From NCBI GenBank assembly GCA_002914845.1, contig JXTC01000183.1, positions 1-64,000 of the forward strand: a stretch of 64,000 nt of DNA. Direction: 5' to 3'. The translations under genes and the position numbers were made by a program. This DNA is from Trema orientale (lineage: Eukaryota; Streptophyta; Magnoliopsida; Rosales; Cannabaceae). Of the stretch, positions 1-10,948 are shown one piece after another (within the stretch, counting starts at the first letter, position 1; each line of letters opens with the position of its first letter). A model generated the notes under the pieces. That model was not told the DNA's origin and did not search any database. It was given only the letters and a program-made list of their open reading frames with translations.

Positions 1-8
1 TGTTGGCC

Positions 9-3000
9 ATGGAGGCCGTACAGTTTCAGGGTGTGGCTTCACGCCATTTCTCTTCTTCTTCTTCTCCTTCTCTTTCGGCCACCACTAAAACTCTCTCCAA
101 CTCCAAGACTTCTTCGGCTCGATTTTGCTCCGCCTGGACTGGTACTCACCTCTCCACTGCGCTCTCTTCCAGGAATCTATTCACTGTAAGTTAATATTCT
201 CTCTCCTTTAAACTCGATGCATATAGATATATAAATATATATGTAGACACACACACATGCAGAAAACCCAGAATTTGATTTTTTGTTTTTCGTTTGAAAA
301 TGAAATTTTTTCTCAGAGAGAGATATGGGGTTGGGTGAATTCAAAGCAAGTTAGCCCTAAAAAGGAAATGCGTGGAATTATAAGAGCCGAAATGTTTGGA
401 CAGTTAACCAGTGGCCTAGAATCAGCTTGGAACAAGCTCAAAGGGGAAGGTTTGCTTTTATATATATATATATATAATTATTATTGAATTCTATTGTGAA
501 TTGTATTTAATTGTGAGTTTCTTGGGTTTTTCAGAGGTTTTGACTAAGGAAAACATTGTGGAGCCTATGAGAGATATAAGGAGGGCTTTATTGGAAGCAG
601 ATGTAAGTGAGCATTGTCTCGTAATTTTGTGCAAGTTAATGTTTTTAACTTTTAAGTATGAAAGTTCATGGTGAAAAAGGGGAGAGAGGCGAGTTCAGTG
701 GCTCTATGGTGAAAAATAATTTTAATGAGGTTTGTGGGGTGGTATTTGGTTTGAGAAAGAAGGAGATTTGTAATTTCCCCCAGGTGGAGGTGTCCCCTGA
801 TGGGTGTCATGAAGCTCAATACCGATGCTGCCCTTGATATGCAAACTGGAATGTGTGGTTTAGGTATTATTATCGGAAATCATGATGGGAAGATAATGAC
901 AGTGGTTGAGAAAACTTGTTCAGTAGGTTTAAATGCCTTATTAGCTAGCTTCATGCTATTTGTTTTGGCCTTGAAGTGGCCATTCGAGCTGGTCTTTTCC
1001 TTTCTGAAGTGGAAAAAGATTGCCTCTTTGCAATTAATTTGATTAAGGGTTCTTCTGATTCAATGCTTGACGTGGATTTGTTAGTTAGAGACATCAGAGA
1101 GATGTTAGTTCCTCATTCATGTAATTTGTTTACTCATATACACAGGTCTTTGAATAACTCTGCTCATTATATAGCCAAAAATAATCGTATTGTAAAGGAG
1201 TGTAGGATTTAGTCTTGTCCTGATTGGGTCATGAAATTTGTTAAGTCAGATGTATGATTAAAGTTCAGTTTAATTCAAAAAAAAAAAAAGGTACGAAATA
1301 AGATAATAAATCCTGCTGTTTTTACAGGTGAGTCTTCCTGTTGTGAGAAGGTTTGTGCAAGCTGTTAGTGACCAAGCTGTTGGTGTTGGCCTAATTCGTG
1401 GTGTCAAACCAGATCAGCAATTGGTCAAGGTGCGATACTACAAATTTTCAATAAGCTAACGAAACGTTCTTAATGATTTGAACTTTGAACTTAGCTATAA
1501 ACTTTCTGTTTCTTTGCTGTTGTTGAGCACAAGATATCAAAACTATTTGTGAATTTCTTTTCGGATTATTTAATAAGCAAATATTTGCGGTAATATTTTC
1601 TTTGGGTGCCGTATATTTTTATGGTAGAGATTGTTAACTCTGAGCTTATTGGCTTAGTAAAAATTTATGAAAATGTAGTTTCTGCTGAAAATTTAACTGA
1701 TGATAAACAACAAGGGTGTTGAATTGCTGATTTTTGCAGATTGTGCATGATGAGCTAGTGAAACTAATGGGCGGTGAGGTGTCTGAACTTGTTTTTGCAA
1801 AAACCGGCCCCACTGTTATTTTATTGGCTGGTCTACAAGGAGTTGGAAAGACAACTGTGTGTGCCAAGCTTGCTAATTACCTTAAGAAACAGGTGCATTT
1901 TCAAATATCCCTATCTATATAGTTTCTACTTGTAAAATGGTCACATCTAGAGTACATTTGTTTCATTTGTTTACTAATACAATGCCAAATTCAACTGCAG
2001 GGGAAGAATTGCATGCTAGTTGCTGGAGATGTTTACAGACCTGCTGCTATTGACCAACTTGTTATTTTGGGGGAACAGGTACTTAATATTTGTTTGCCAA
2101 TGAAGTAAATAACTTATATTTTGGTTCATTCTCATACTCAGTCTTAGCTTGTGACAGGTCGGTGTTCCTGTTTATACAGCTGGAACTGATGTTAAACCTT
2201 CACAAATAGCTAAGCAAGGTTTAGAGGAGGCCAAAAAGAAGAACATTGATGTCGTGATAGTAGACACTGCTGGAAGGCTTCAGGTAATACAATCTATATT
2301 TGTAATGATTTTGTAATTTTGCAACAAGGTCTTTATAATTTATGTCAATTTTAATCCATATATTGAATTTTACATGTCTTCTGTTTGTTCTCTTTTTCAA
2401 AACAGATAGACAAAACAATGATGGATGAATTGAAAGATGTAAAGCGAGCACTGAATCCTACAGAAGTTTTGCTTGTTGTGGATGCAATGACTGGCCAAGA
2501 AGCTGCAGGTACTTTTACTTTTGGTTTTACGTGTTTGAGGGTGAAATGGTGTTTAGACTTTAATCTTTGATATGAGTAAATGGATTATAGAGCCTTCGTT
2601 TAGTTTCCCTTGTGCATATAAGTTCATATGACTCTGCTTGTCTCTATTTTGATGAATTTTTAATATGCGTGGGATTGGGCTTTCTGTCTCTCCCTTTTTT
2701 TTTTTTTTTTTTACAGCCCTAGTCACGACATTCAATGTAGAGATTGGGATCACTGGAGCTATTTTGACAAAGCTAGATGGAGACTCCAGAGGTGGAGCAG
2801 CTTTGAGTGTTAAAGAGGTTTGTTTTGTCATTGCCTAGTATATGGATGATGGATTTTGTCATTGCCTAGTATATGGATTATGGACCTCACAAGGTCAAGT
2901 TTATGTGATAATTCCTTGGCAAACAATTTGTCATGCCTGTTTTCTTTAAGCTTTGTGCTCTTTTCATTACATCAATCAGTCACTATTAGCATAATATTGT

Positions 3001-4577
3001 TTTCATTCTTTATATATCTTGTGAATGTTTAGTTATGTTATCATGCTGACTGTCTAAAGTATATAAAAGTTAACTTGTTCAAATGTTAATATGTTTAGTA
3101 GTTCATATTGTATTCACTTTAGGTTTTAGTGATGTCAGGTATCAGGAAAGCCTATCAAGCTGGTTGGGCGAGGTGAGCGGATGGAGGACCTTGAACCATT
3201 TTACCCAGATCGAATGGCAGGCCGCATATTAGGGATGGGGGATGTTCTCTCATTTGTGGAAAAGGCACAAGAAGTTGTAAGTTTATAAATGACCCAATCA
3301 TAGATTTACATGATGGAAAACAATCTGTCTGCTTACAATTTGAGTTATCTATATAGATGCGCCAAGAGGATGCTGAGGATCTGCAAAAGAAGATCATGAG
3401 CGCAAAGTTTGACTTCAATGATTTCCTGAAGCAAACTCGTGCTGTTGCACGTATGGGATCCATGAGTCGTGTTATTGGGATGATTCCTGGTATGGGGAAG
3501 GTATAAAAAGCTTATTTTTTAACGTTTCCACATTTATCAACCTAATTGTTTCAAATTCATACAGTTCTTTTGTATATAACAAGAAAAGATACAGAACAAC
3601 TGTTCTAAAAGTCATCCCCATGTTTACAAATGATCCGAAGGGTAAAAATTGCTAAGATCCAAAAGGTTTTTTAACAACTTTGCTTGTATATTTGTATCTG
3701 TAGAATTAACTTCTCTGCTCGCATGTAAACAGGTCACTCCTGCACAAATTCGTGATGCAGAAAAGAATTTAAAGATTATGGAATCCATGATTGAAGCGAT
3801 GACCCCTGGTCTCTTCTTCTCCTCACCTGTCATTGATATGTTTTATGTGAATTATACTCTACCATGTTTAGTCTTTCTTTGTTTAAATCCATTCCCGCTG
3901 GATCTTTCTGATTCTGTTCTCTGTATGCAGAGGAAAGAGAGAAGCCAGAATTGTTGGCAGAGTCTCCTGTAAGAAGAAAAAGAGTTGCTCAAGATTCTGG
4001 GAAAACTGAGCAGCAGGTATCTACAAGAGCCACTTGATAATATCACAATATTAGCTCTCCTTCAGTGCTTTTTGTTCGGGAAGTTATAAGATGCTATAAA
4101 TTATATGATATCTGTAAATGGCTGATAGGTGAGCCAACTTGTTGCTCAACTCTTCCAAATGCGTGTCCGTATGAAAAATTTGATGGGTGTAATGGAAGGT
4201 GGATCTATTCCTGCACTCAGCAATCTCGAGGAGGCAATGAAAGCAGAACAAAAGGTGACTTGTTTTTCTCCCGTGCATGCAATCTTTTTTTGTGCATACT
4301 CATGTGTCATGATCATACACTTCTCATTTTAATTCTCTTCCTGTTTACACGAATGACGAATGGAAGGGACATAGTTTTAATCACGTAATTTTGTTTAACA
4401 TATGTCGTAATTCTTTGAATGTGGTGCTCGTGACATGTTGTCATTCTTTTGGACTTTCTTTGATATTAGGCACCTCCTGGTACTGCAAGGAGGAAGCGAA
4501 GATCAGAGTCAAGGAGGCAGTTTGTAGACTCGGGGTCAACAAGGCCAAGTCCTCGTGGCTTTGGGGCACGAAACTAG
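9..4577 (+). CDS. cpSRP54: Chloroplast signal recognition particle 54 kDa subunit (cpSRP54 / FFC)
   Basis: GTPase of the chloroplast SRP; with cpSRP43 it delivers light-harvesting proteins to thylakoids, and it also acts co-translationally. Fifteen exons read by eye: 9-185, 317-449, 535-602, 1328-1429, 1740-1892, 2001-2078, 2158-2283, 2406-2508, 2717-2817, 3139-3276, 3357-3500, 3733-3808, 3931-4016, 4129-4254, 4470-4577. These join in frame to 572 residues, close to the Arabidopsis protein as I remember it (about 564). A Ser/Thr-rich transit peptide precedes the N domain (AEMFGQL). The G domain has P-loop GLQGVGKTT, then DTAGRL and [10 protein letters not shown]. The Met-rich M domain contains GMIPGMGK and [12 protein letters not shown]. 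The last exon carries the ARRKR tail motif known to bind cpSRP43, which separates it from cytosolic SRP54. The start is ATG at 9, beginning MEAVQF. All introns are GT..AG. The gene looks intact; the promoter lies outside the window. Confidence 0.96.
660..1289 (+). mobile_element. 5'-truncated LINE (L1-type) 3' end with RNase H domain, in cpSRP54 intron 3
   Basis: Between exons 3 and 4 of cpSRP54 lies a decayed coding stretch of the RNase H-like domain found at the C end of plant L1-type polyproteins. MKLNTDAA near 803 is the usual first catalytic-Asp motif, followed by [13 protein letters not shown]. After a frame change it continues as [30 protein letters not shown] and [11 protein letters not shown] (976-1212). 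The frame changes at least once and no complete frame exists. An A13 run at 1277-1289 ends the insert, as expected of a poly(A)-tailed LINE in sense orientation. The left edge is uncertain (about 660-780) and I could not find a clear target-site duplication. The intron is otherwise normal, so the host gene is probably unaffected. Confidence 0.75.
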
Positions 4578-4781
4578 GGCAATTCTTGTAAAACCGTTGT
4601 ATGCTGTCTATGGTTCTAGTATATCTCTACTAATTTTGTGGGGGAAGATTCTAAGGTTCTAGACCTACAAAAGTTCATTGGATCTCCTATGAGTACTATG
4701 TTTTTGCAAATTTCAGTGTAAGTGATCGTTGTATTTAGACCTCTTCGTAGTCTCTATCGTGTATTAACATGGCCCTGAATG

Positions 4782-4820
4782 TCGTGATAAATGAGCATTC
4801 TTTCCATTGAAGTTCAACTA
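4782..4820 (+). repeat. 39-bp direct repeat, copy 1 (copy 2 at 6604-6642)
   Basis: The 39-bp segment beginning TCGTGATAAATGAGC and ending TTCAACTA recurs at 6604-6642 in the same orientation with one mismatch. The copies bracket about 1.78 kb of spacer. Too long for an ordinary transposon target-site duplication; more like a patch duplicated during break repair or a large insertion. Confidence 0.8.
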
Positions 4821-5674
4821 TGAATCTATGGTGTACTAACAGGGGCGGAGCCAAAGATTTTTTTCAGTTGGGGCATATGACTTAGTTAAGAAATTTTTTT
4901 TTTTTGCTAAAATAATAACACAAAAAATACTTAAAATATTTAGCTATTGTTCTTTTTAAGCATTCCAGTTATTGCCTACGAGTTTTAATCATCGAAAACA
5001 TTATCAAAAATATCTTTTTCAACAGAAGTACTATTCATTTTTAGGTTCCAATTCGATTCCACACTAATTTTGTTAAGTGTCTTTCCTTAATCTTTTCCTA
5101 AAAGTGAACAAACCAAAAGAATAAAAAAACAGAAAAAAAGAAAGAAGCTATTCATATAAGGGTGAAAACAATAGTATCTCTAAGTTATATATATATATAT
5201 ATATATTTTTTTTTCTCTTGGCCTGATTTCATCAGTTTATAATAGCTGAATCTTGAATTCTATCAAAGTGTCATTTTTAATTAAAGAAATCGAATGAGAG
5301 GAAAAAAAGAGTAGGAAGAAAATCCTTGTTCTTAATCTTCCACTCGAGACTAGTTGATTGTATGCATCGCAACAATCATATATTTTGCAACCTGAGATTC
5401 TAAGTTCCATAAACATGTTTAAGTTTAATGGTATGTGTAAGTTTAATGGTATGTGTGTACATTGCTTTTAAGTTACTTTATTATTTGTAAATACGTTTAT
5501 TTGGGTTATATTTTATGTGTGTAATTCTATTTTTTTAGACACTTTTGTTTGATGTTTTGTCCTCAATTTGTACCCAAACTTATTTGTAAATTCTCTTATA
5601 TGGATATATATATATAGTAAACTTATTTAGTGGAGGCAAAATTAAAAAATAAATTCTAGGCATACAGACCCTAC

Positions 5675-5799
5675 GTAATAACGTCATTATACATTTCAAA
5701 AGTGAGACAGGTAATAACAACATTCTAAAGATGAGACAGGTAATAACGTCATTATACATTCCAACCAAAAGTGGGACGGCTAATAACGTCATTATACAG
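5675..5799. repeat. Degenerate tandem repeat, about 29-40 bp units, 3.5 copies
   Basis: Units begin GTAATAACGTCATTATACA and end in GAGACAG or a variant: 5675-5710, 5711-5739, 5740-5779, and a partial 5780-5799. Unit 2 is shorter and more diverged. Confidence 0.8.
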
Positions 5800-5800
5800 A

Positions 5801-5887
5801 CGACTAGGTTTTCTCTAGATGTTAATTCGACGATAGGTTTTCTCTATCTAAATATTAATTCGACGACTAGGTTTTCTCTAGATATTA
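5801..5887. repeat. Tandem repeat, about 27-33 bp units, 3 copies
   Basis: Immediately after the previous array, units of CGACTAGGTTTTCTCTAGAT followed by an AT tract ending in TTAATT lie at 5801-5827, 5828-5860 and 5861-5887. The two arrays abut but are unrelated in sequence. Confidence 0.8.
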
Positions 5888-7082
5888 AAAATGTGAGAAA
5901 AAGAAATTTTTTAATTCCACTTTATTTATCACTCACCCCTACATTTATCAAGTAATTATCAATTGAAAAGTGGGATTAAGTAACTAAAGAGATGATTTTT
6001 TCCTTATATAGGCTCAAGCATTCCTTCATCTCCCATCTTATTTTGATGTGGGACCAAAGTTTCTTTTCACAAAATATCTTTTCATATTTTATTAATTTCT
6101 TTTTTAAAATTTACTTGGTTCTTTTATAATTTTGATAGGTGCTAAAAATGTCGACAAATGATTATCATAGTTTTAATCTTCCGTAAAAATAATTTATTAT
6201 AGTCAAAAAAATTAACAAATGACGATCATTTTATATAATTTCCCAAAATATAATTATCCTAAGAACGAAACTTAAGAATTTGATTGTATAAGTTGAAAAG
6301 GGCAATCAAAATAAGATTGAGGTGGTGAGACAACAAGCAGCTAGATAGGACCAAGTGGTCACTCTACGAAAGATCCTTATATTAAGTTCCTTTAACCCCA
6401 CACACTCCTACATCAGAACAAGAGAGACCGAAGTGTCACAAAAACAAAACCAAACCAGAGGAAAGGACATAAATTGGACTAATAACACAAATTGGATATT
6501 TTTAAGATCACTATTTGGAATAAGTTTTTTGGAACTTAAAATCGGGTCCCACATATTGTAAAATACCAAAGGTTTGTCCTTGATATTAACAAGGACTTGA
6601 AAATCGTGATAAATGAGCATTCTTTCCATTGAATTTCAACTAAAGTTTGTCCTTGGAAATATTTTCTAGTAACTGTCAAGTTATCTTTGGGCTATATGGG
6701 TGCCAATTTGATGAATTTCATAGAAATTATATATTTGGTGAAGTGATAGAATTTATGTACGTATACATTGTTAACGATTTAAAGTTGGAACGGCAATACC
6801 ATCGTTACACATTCCAATAAATAAAGTAGTCTAACTGGACCAAATTTAATTATCAGGATGAGGGTTTGAATCTGTTAGATAAATGACTAAAAAAAACATA
6901 GCAAACTCACTTCTTGATCTCCTATACGTATATATAGAGAGAGATGGAGATGTTATTGCTCGGTTGAAGTTCACTTGGCAAACCTTTGACGGCAAATAGG
7001 AGGGATTGAGTTTGTGTTATTTTATAATAAGAACTATTATTAGCTTATTTTATTTTAGTTTCTCTCTTCAACGGTGAAGAAA

Positions 7083-7564
7083 ATGCCAGCTGGCGGGGAA
7101 GAAACCTATGAATTTTTTGAAGCCCCAGAGAAGACAGATGATATAGATTTTGTAGACTCATCGTTCGAAAGTTCCGACGACGACAACTATTGGCTTTTTG
7201 AAGATTTAGAGAGTTCCAATGATTGGCCTTTGGAATATTTAGAGAGGAATTCTTTTTTTTTTTAATTTTTTTTTTCAAATACCCTTTTGCCTGTTTTCTA
7301 ATTTGAGCTCATATTGTAGAATAGTAAAACAACGAATGGATATGCACATGTATAGCATATTATTCAATGCGTGTATCTTACACAATTTTTTGTATACGAT
7401 TAAGAAAACCTTATTGTTTGTATATTGGTCTAGTTCCGGAGAAAGAGCCCAGGGCCAAGGAGAGAGGGATTTGGAGTCGATTAGGAGAGATAAAAAAAAC
7501 TACATTGGTGGTAGCGGTAGTGGCAGTTACAGCCATCGGCATAGCCCATTTGCTGAATCTCTAG
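7083..7564 (+). other. Two short open frames, possible hypothetical gene or remnant
   Basis: A 60-codon frame from ATG 7083 to 7265 encodes a strongly acidic peptide (EEFFEAPEK-like start, then SSFESSDDD and FEDLESS). A second frame ending at 7564 encodes PEKEPRAKERGIWSRLGEIK followed by a hydrophobic stretch, TTLVVAVVAVTAIGIAHLL, that could be a C-terminal membrane anchor. I cannot join them by a convincing intron and recognise neither. An overlapping frame ending at 7572 is equally open, so coding status is doubtful. Confidence 0.2.
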
Positions 7565-7572
7565 GCCGATAA

Positions 7573-8360
7573 TTGCAACAATGGTCTTCTAAGTGTAGTT
7601 TTCTTCATAGTTTTTATTTATTTATATTTTTAATCAGTGAGCCGTTGGTTATAAGTTATCTTATTCCTTTTAATTTTCTATTAGTAATGGTATTAGGAGA
7701 ATAGTTGGAGTTATGGAGCAAGTGACATGCTCGGCCCTTCGTTTAATTAGGGTGATTATTAATGTTGAATGTGATTATATTCAAACACTATTGAATGAAG
7801 ATCAATGTGACAATGTCTTTTGTCTTCGGATTATAATCAAACTTATTGTGTGCATTGGGAGGAAATACCAATGATAATTAGGAGGGGAAGGTTCCTTTAT
7901 TTTACTTATTTTAATTTTTTTTTTTAGTTCTTTTATTTTTTATATTCTTTTCACCTTACACAATACTGGCTTTAGTTTATCTTCTCCTATGTATGTGACA
8001 AGACAGCGAGGAAGAGACGATAGTTTGAAAAGTGAATATCCATTTTATATAACTAGAAACCTTTACTTCATTATAGGTCGTTTTAATCTAATTAAGCCAC
8101 ATTATCGTAAAGATAAAGAAGCAATAATAAACTTGCACATTTATTCATTGGAATAGGCGGGATAATAAATGGGTTCTTAATTAACAATTTAACACTCCTT
8201 TTGTTATAAGAAATACTAATAGTCGCCCCATTTGATCTTGAATTTGACGCATTTAATAGAATAATTATCCAACTTTTTCTAGTAATTTTACTTATCCATT
8301 TATGATGATTTTTCCAAAAAACATAACAAAATAAAAGAAATTAAAAAAAAAGATTTATCA
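7573..8360. other. AT-rich spacer, nothing recognised
   Basis: No supported gene, RNA or repeat in this stretch; T-rich tracts only. Confidence 0.5.
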
Positions 8361-9488
8361 AGTGCTAGTAGGCGGAACGTGCGGTACTTGCTATCGCTCG
8401 AAACGAGCAAGTCAACCTAGAATTCAAGCCTGCAGGCAAATAAACTCATTATTTAGCTATGCCACATGCAACGCTATGTTAAAGGCAATAACATAGCATT
8501 AAGCTAGCACAAAATAAGCAGATTCGATATCAGTAATCACATAACAAGTCAGCACAAAGAAGGCACATCAAGGCAATACGTAAGCAACACATATGCAACG
8601 AGTAAACAACAATGAAAGTAACACATAAGCAACATGGGACATGAATAAACATCATATCTTTCATTGATAGAGCAAGGAGGTTCACAGCTAAGTCCCTATC
8701 ATGTTGGTGGCCAAGGCTCCCCATGGGCACTCATGTCATCCTCCTAAAGAGCTTTTTTAGCTTTTAGCCTTCTGGCAGGAGGAAACATGATTTTTGCCTA
8801 GTAAGCATATAGCAAAATTGAGGCAAAATAATTGAGTTTCAAATTTATAATAATTTTCTCCTAATTTTTAGCCCTTAAATACAGGATATTTAGCCACAGA
8901 CTTGACTAATGATCCTGGATTAAAATATCCTTACATAAATACAAAATTTCCCATTAGTTGGCACCACCGTAGGCACAATGTAGGCACCATGTGCATACTA
9001 TGTATGGGCATCATGGGCTTTGGTGTGGTAACACGCCACATTCTCCCCCACTCAGCATGTCGGCGTCCTCGATGACTTGGCAGCTTTACAATCTTCAATA
9101 TTTTGCAGTAGCTTCTTCAAGTCTTCTGTCCTCTCCTAGTTGGTTTCTTCTTCTCCAAAGCCCTTCTACTTGACAAAGTACTCCTTCTTCGGCAGTCTAG
9201 TTCTTACAGTCACTATTCTCTCCACAAGGATGTCTTCAGGTTCTCTGCTGCTTAGCGGCATGAGATCAATAAGTCCTATGGTTGGCTGGTTGCCTGCTGG
9301 ATCTTCGTGGGTTGAGGTTGCTGACTTGAATCACCGGGTGTATCTTGAGCCATGCAAGGGTGTCGAGCTTATAAGATGCTTTGCCCACTTTTGAATAACG
9401 GGTATGAGACCTTCGTACTTTTGCACAAGTCTTTTGTTTTTGGCCCATCTGAATCTCAGTTGTTTAGGTGAATACTTGATCAACACCA
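8361..9488 (-). mobile_element. Ty3/gypsy LTR retrotransposon remnant (pol C-terminus, PPT, 3' LTR)
   Basis: Read on the minus strand, about 9488-9054 encodes the C-terminal end of a Ty3/gypsy polyprotein after integrase. Recognisable pieces are KYSPKQLRFRW, LVQKYEG and IHPVIQVSNL. A purine tract (9041-9053, minus-strand GAGTGGGGGAGAA) follows, and then a probable LTR of about 680 bp (9040 down to about 8361) with TG..CA style ends. Only the 3' end is present and it is broken, with several disruptions. A fold-back repeat begins immediately at its upstream edge (9489). The left LTR boundary is inferred. With no partner LTR I cannot date it beyond old. Confidence 0.7.
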
Positions 9489-10008
9489 TTAGTATATTAT
9501 GAGAAATTATTTTACAACTATTTTTTTTTTGGTTAATTGCTAAAAAAACACACATTTTTTATTTTACCTCTCATGTTTCTTTTTTTTCTTAATTACATTT
9601 TACCATTTTTAGCTCTCATACTAATTTTTTATTTTTCTTTTTAAAATGAAAAGTTAAATAAGCTAACTACAAATATTTTCAGAAATTTTACTATAATTTA
9701 ATAAGTTTTAATTAAGTTGATGATGGCTACTACCATCTTTTTATTATTAAAATTAACTAATTGGGCATTAAGGTTACAAATCTATAGGAATTTCAAATAT
9801 CAGGGTGTTAATGTATAAAAATTTTAATTGTGAGGGTATTAATTTGTAGAATTCAAAAGTGAGGGTATTATTTTGTAAAAATTCAAAAGTCAGCGTATTA
9901 TTTTGCAAAAATTTAAAATCGAGGGTATTATTTTATAGAAATTCAAAAACTAGGGTATCTTTTGCAGAAAAGTTAAAAATTAGAGTATTTTAATGTCATT
10001 ATCCCTTA
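9489..10008. repeat. Fold-back repeat family FB1, copy 1 (one arm plus centre)
   Basis: Matches the right two-thirds of the element at 27178-27942: shared start TATTATGAGAAATT, centre TAATTGGGCAT, then a series of about 33-bp degenerate units of the type AAATTCAAAAGTCAGGGTATT, ending in ATGTCATTATCCC. The left arm is missing and the copy abuts the Ty3/gypsy remnant at 9488. It encodes nothing. Confidence 0.75.
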
Positions 10009-10385
10009 GAATTAATCATATTCGATAAGCACTAACTGAGCATGCTATTCATGTTTGGTGCCTAACAATCAATGTTAAGGTTTTCGAGGTCATGTATTCT
10101 CGACTTCACTTATACTTTCTAGTTCGTACTTAAATTTCGGGACGAAATTTTTTTAAGAAGGGAAAAGTGTAAAAACCCAAAGTTGATAAGGGCAAAGCGG
10201 TCATTTTACATTTTTGAAATTAAATAACGGGAGAAATTTTGAAATTCAAATTTGGTTCTAAGCGAAAGAATTTTATAAAAAAGAGGACTAAATGGCAATT
10301 TAGAGGGACTAATTTTGAAAGATCTATGATGCGGGGGCTTAAGAGCAAATATTGGTAGCCCATATAGTGGGGGGCCATGTGCCCC
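10009..10385 (+). mobile_element. Second Ty3/gypsy remnant: polypurine-tract region and start of 3' LTR
   Basis: The motif AATTTCGGGACGAAATTTTT at about 10133 followed by a purine tract and TGTAAAAACCC at about 10168 is the hallmark junction between the end of a Ty3/gypsy (chromovirus-type) internal region and its 3' LTR. About 150 bp of internal sequence and roughly 200 bp of LTR are recognisable. The rest is missing, and the right limit is a guess. It is on the opposite strand to the remnant at 8361-9488, so the two are separate insertions. Confidence 0.6.
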
Positions 10386-10948
10386 ACCTTCAAGATAAAA
10401 CAGATAATTTACAAAGAGTTACAAAATTACATCCATCTTATATAGCCTTACAATATTCACTCTTATTTTATCTGCTGTAAATATCACATTGTGGTTTGTT
10501 TATATGAGTAGTAAAATAATACTCAGGATAGTATCCATTATCCAATGTCTTCAGTCAAAATGAAAATCTTCATCCTTCTTTCTCTTATGTACAATTCTAA
10601 ATTTTGAATGTTTTGCTGGACAGAATTGGTGCATGTATTTACAGACAGACACACAATCCCCCGCATAAACACACACATAATTTCACATTCTAATTGTTTT
10701 GGGGTAAGTTCCTAAAACATGATATATGGCCTGGTTTCTCAGGATGTAGTGAGTCATCCCTGACTTTGTCGTTTCTGGCATCTCCTTCTTCTGAATTAGA
10801 CTTCTCTACATCATTAACTTTTTTTTTTTTGGGTATAGTAAGTTTGTCAGTTGACAACCTTGGTTTAAGAAACAAATGCATGCTTAATGTATCAGAACAT
10901 AACAATTCAAAATGGTTTTATCTTTTTAAACTTCTGCATTTGCATCAG
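10386..10948. other. Spacer upstream of the ABCB29-like fragment
   Basis: No gene supported. The part nearest 10948 ends in a good acceptor (TTGCATCAG) and probably descends from an intron of the transporter gene whose last exons follow. Confidence 0.4.

Larger units (their letters stand above)
4578..7082. other. cpSRP54 3' flank and repeat-rich spacer
   Basis: The first 200 to 250 bases are probably cpSRP54 3' UTR. From about 4840 the DNA is AT-rich with no credible gene. A GGGGCGGAGCC motif at about 4843 resembles ends of dicot non-autonomous transposons as I remember them, but I see no matching inverted end. Two short tandem arrays and a 39-bp direct repeat are listed separately. A TA microsatellite lies near 5187-5206. 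Confidence 0.6.

Noticed and set aside
8400-9040. Possible tRNA or other RNA gene in the GC-richer stretch
   Set aside because: No cloverleaf or A/B boxes found; the region is better explained as the LTR of a Ty3/gypsy remnant.
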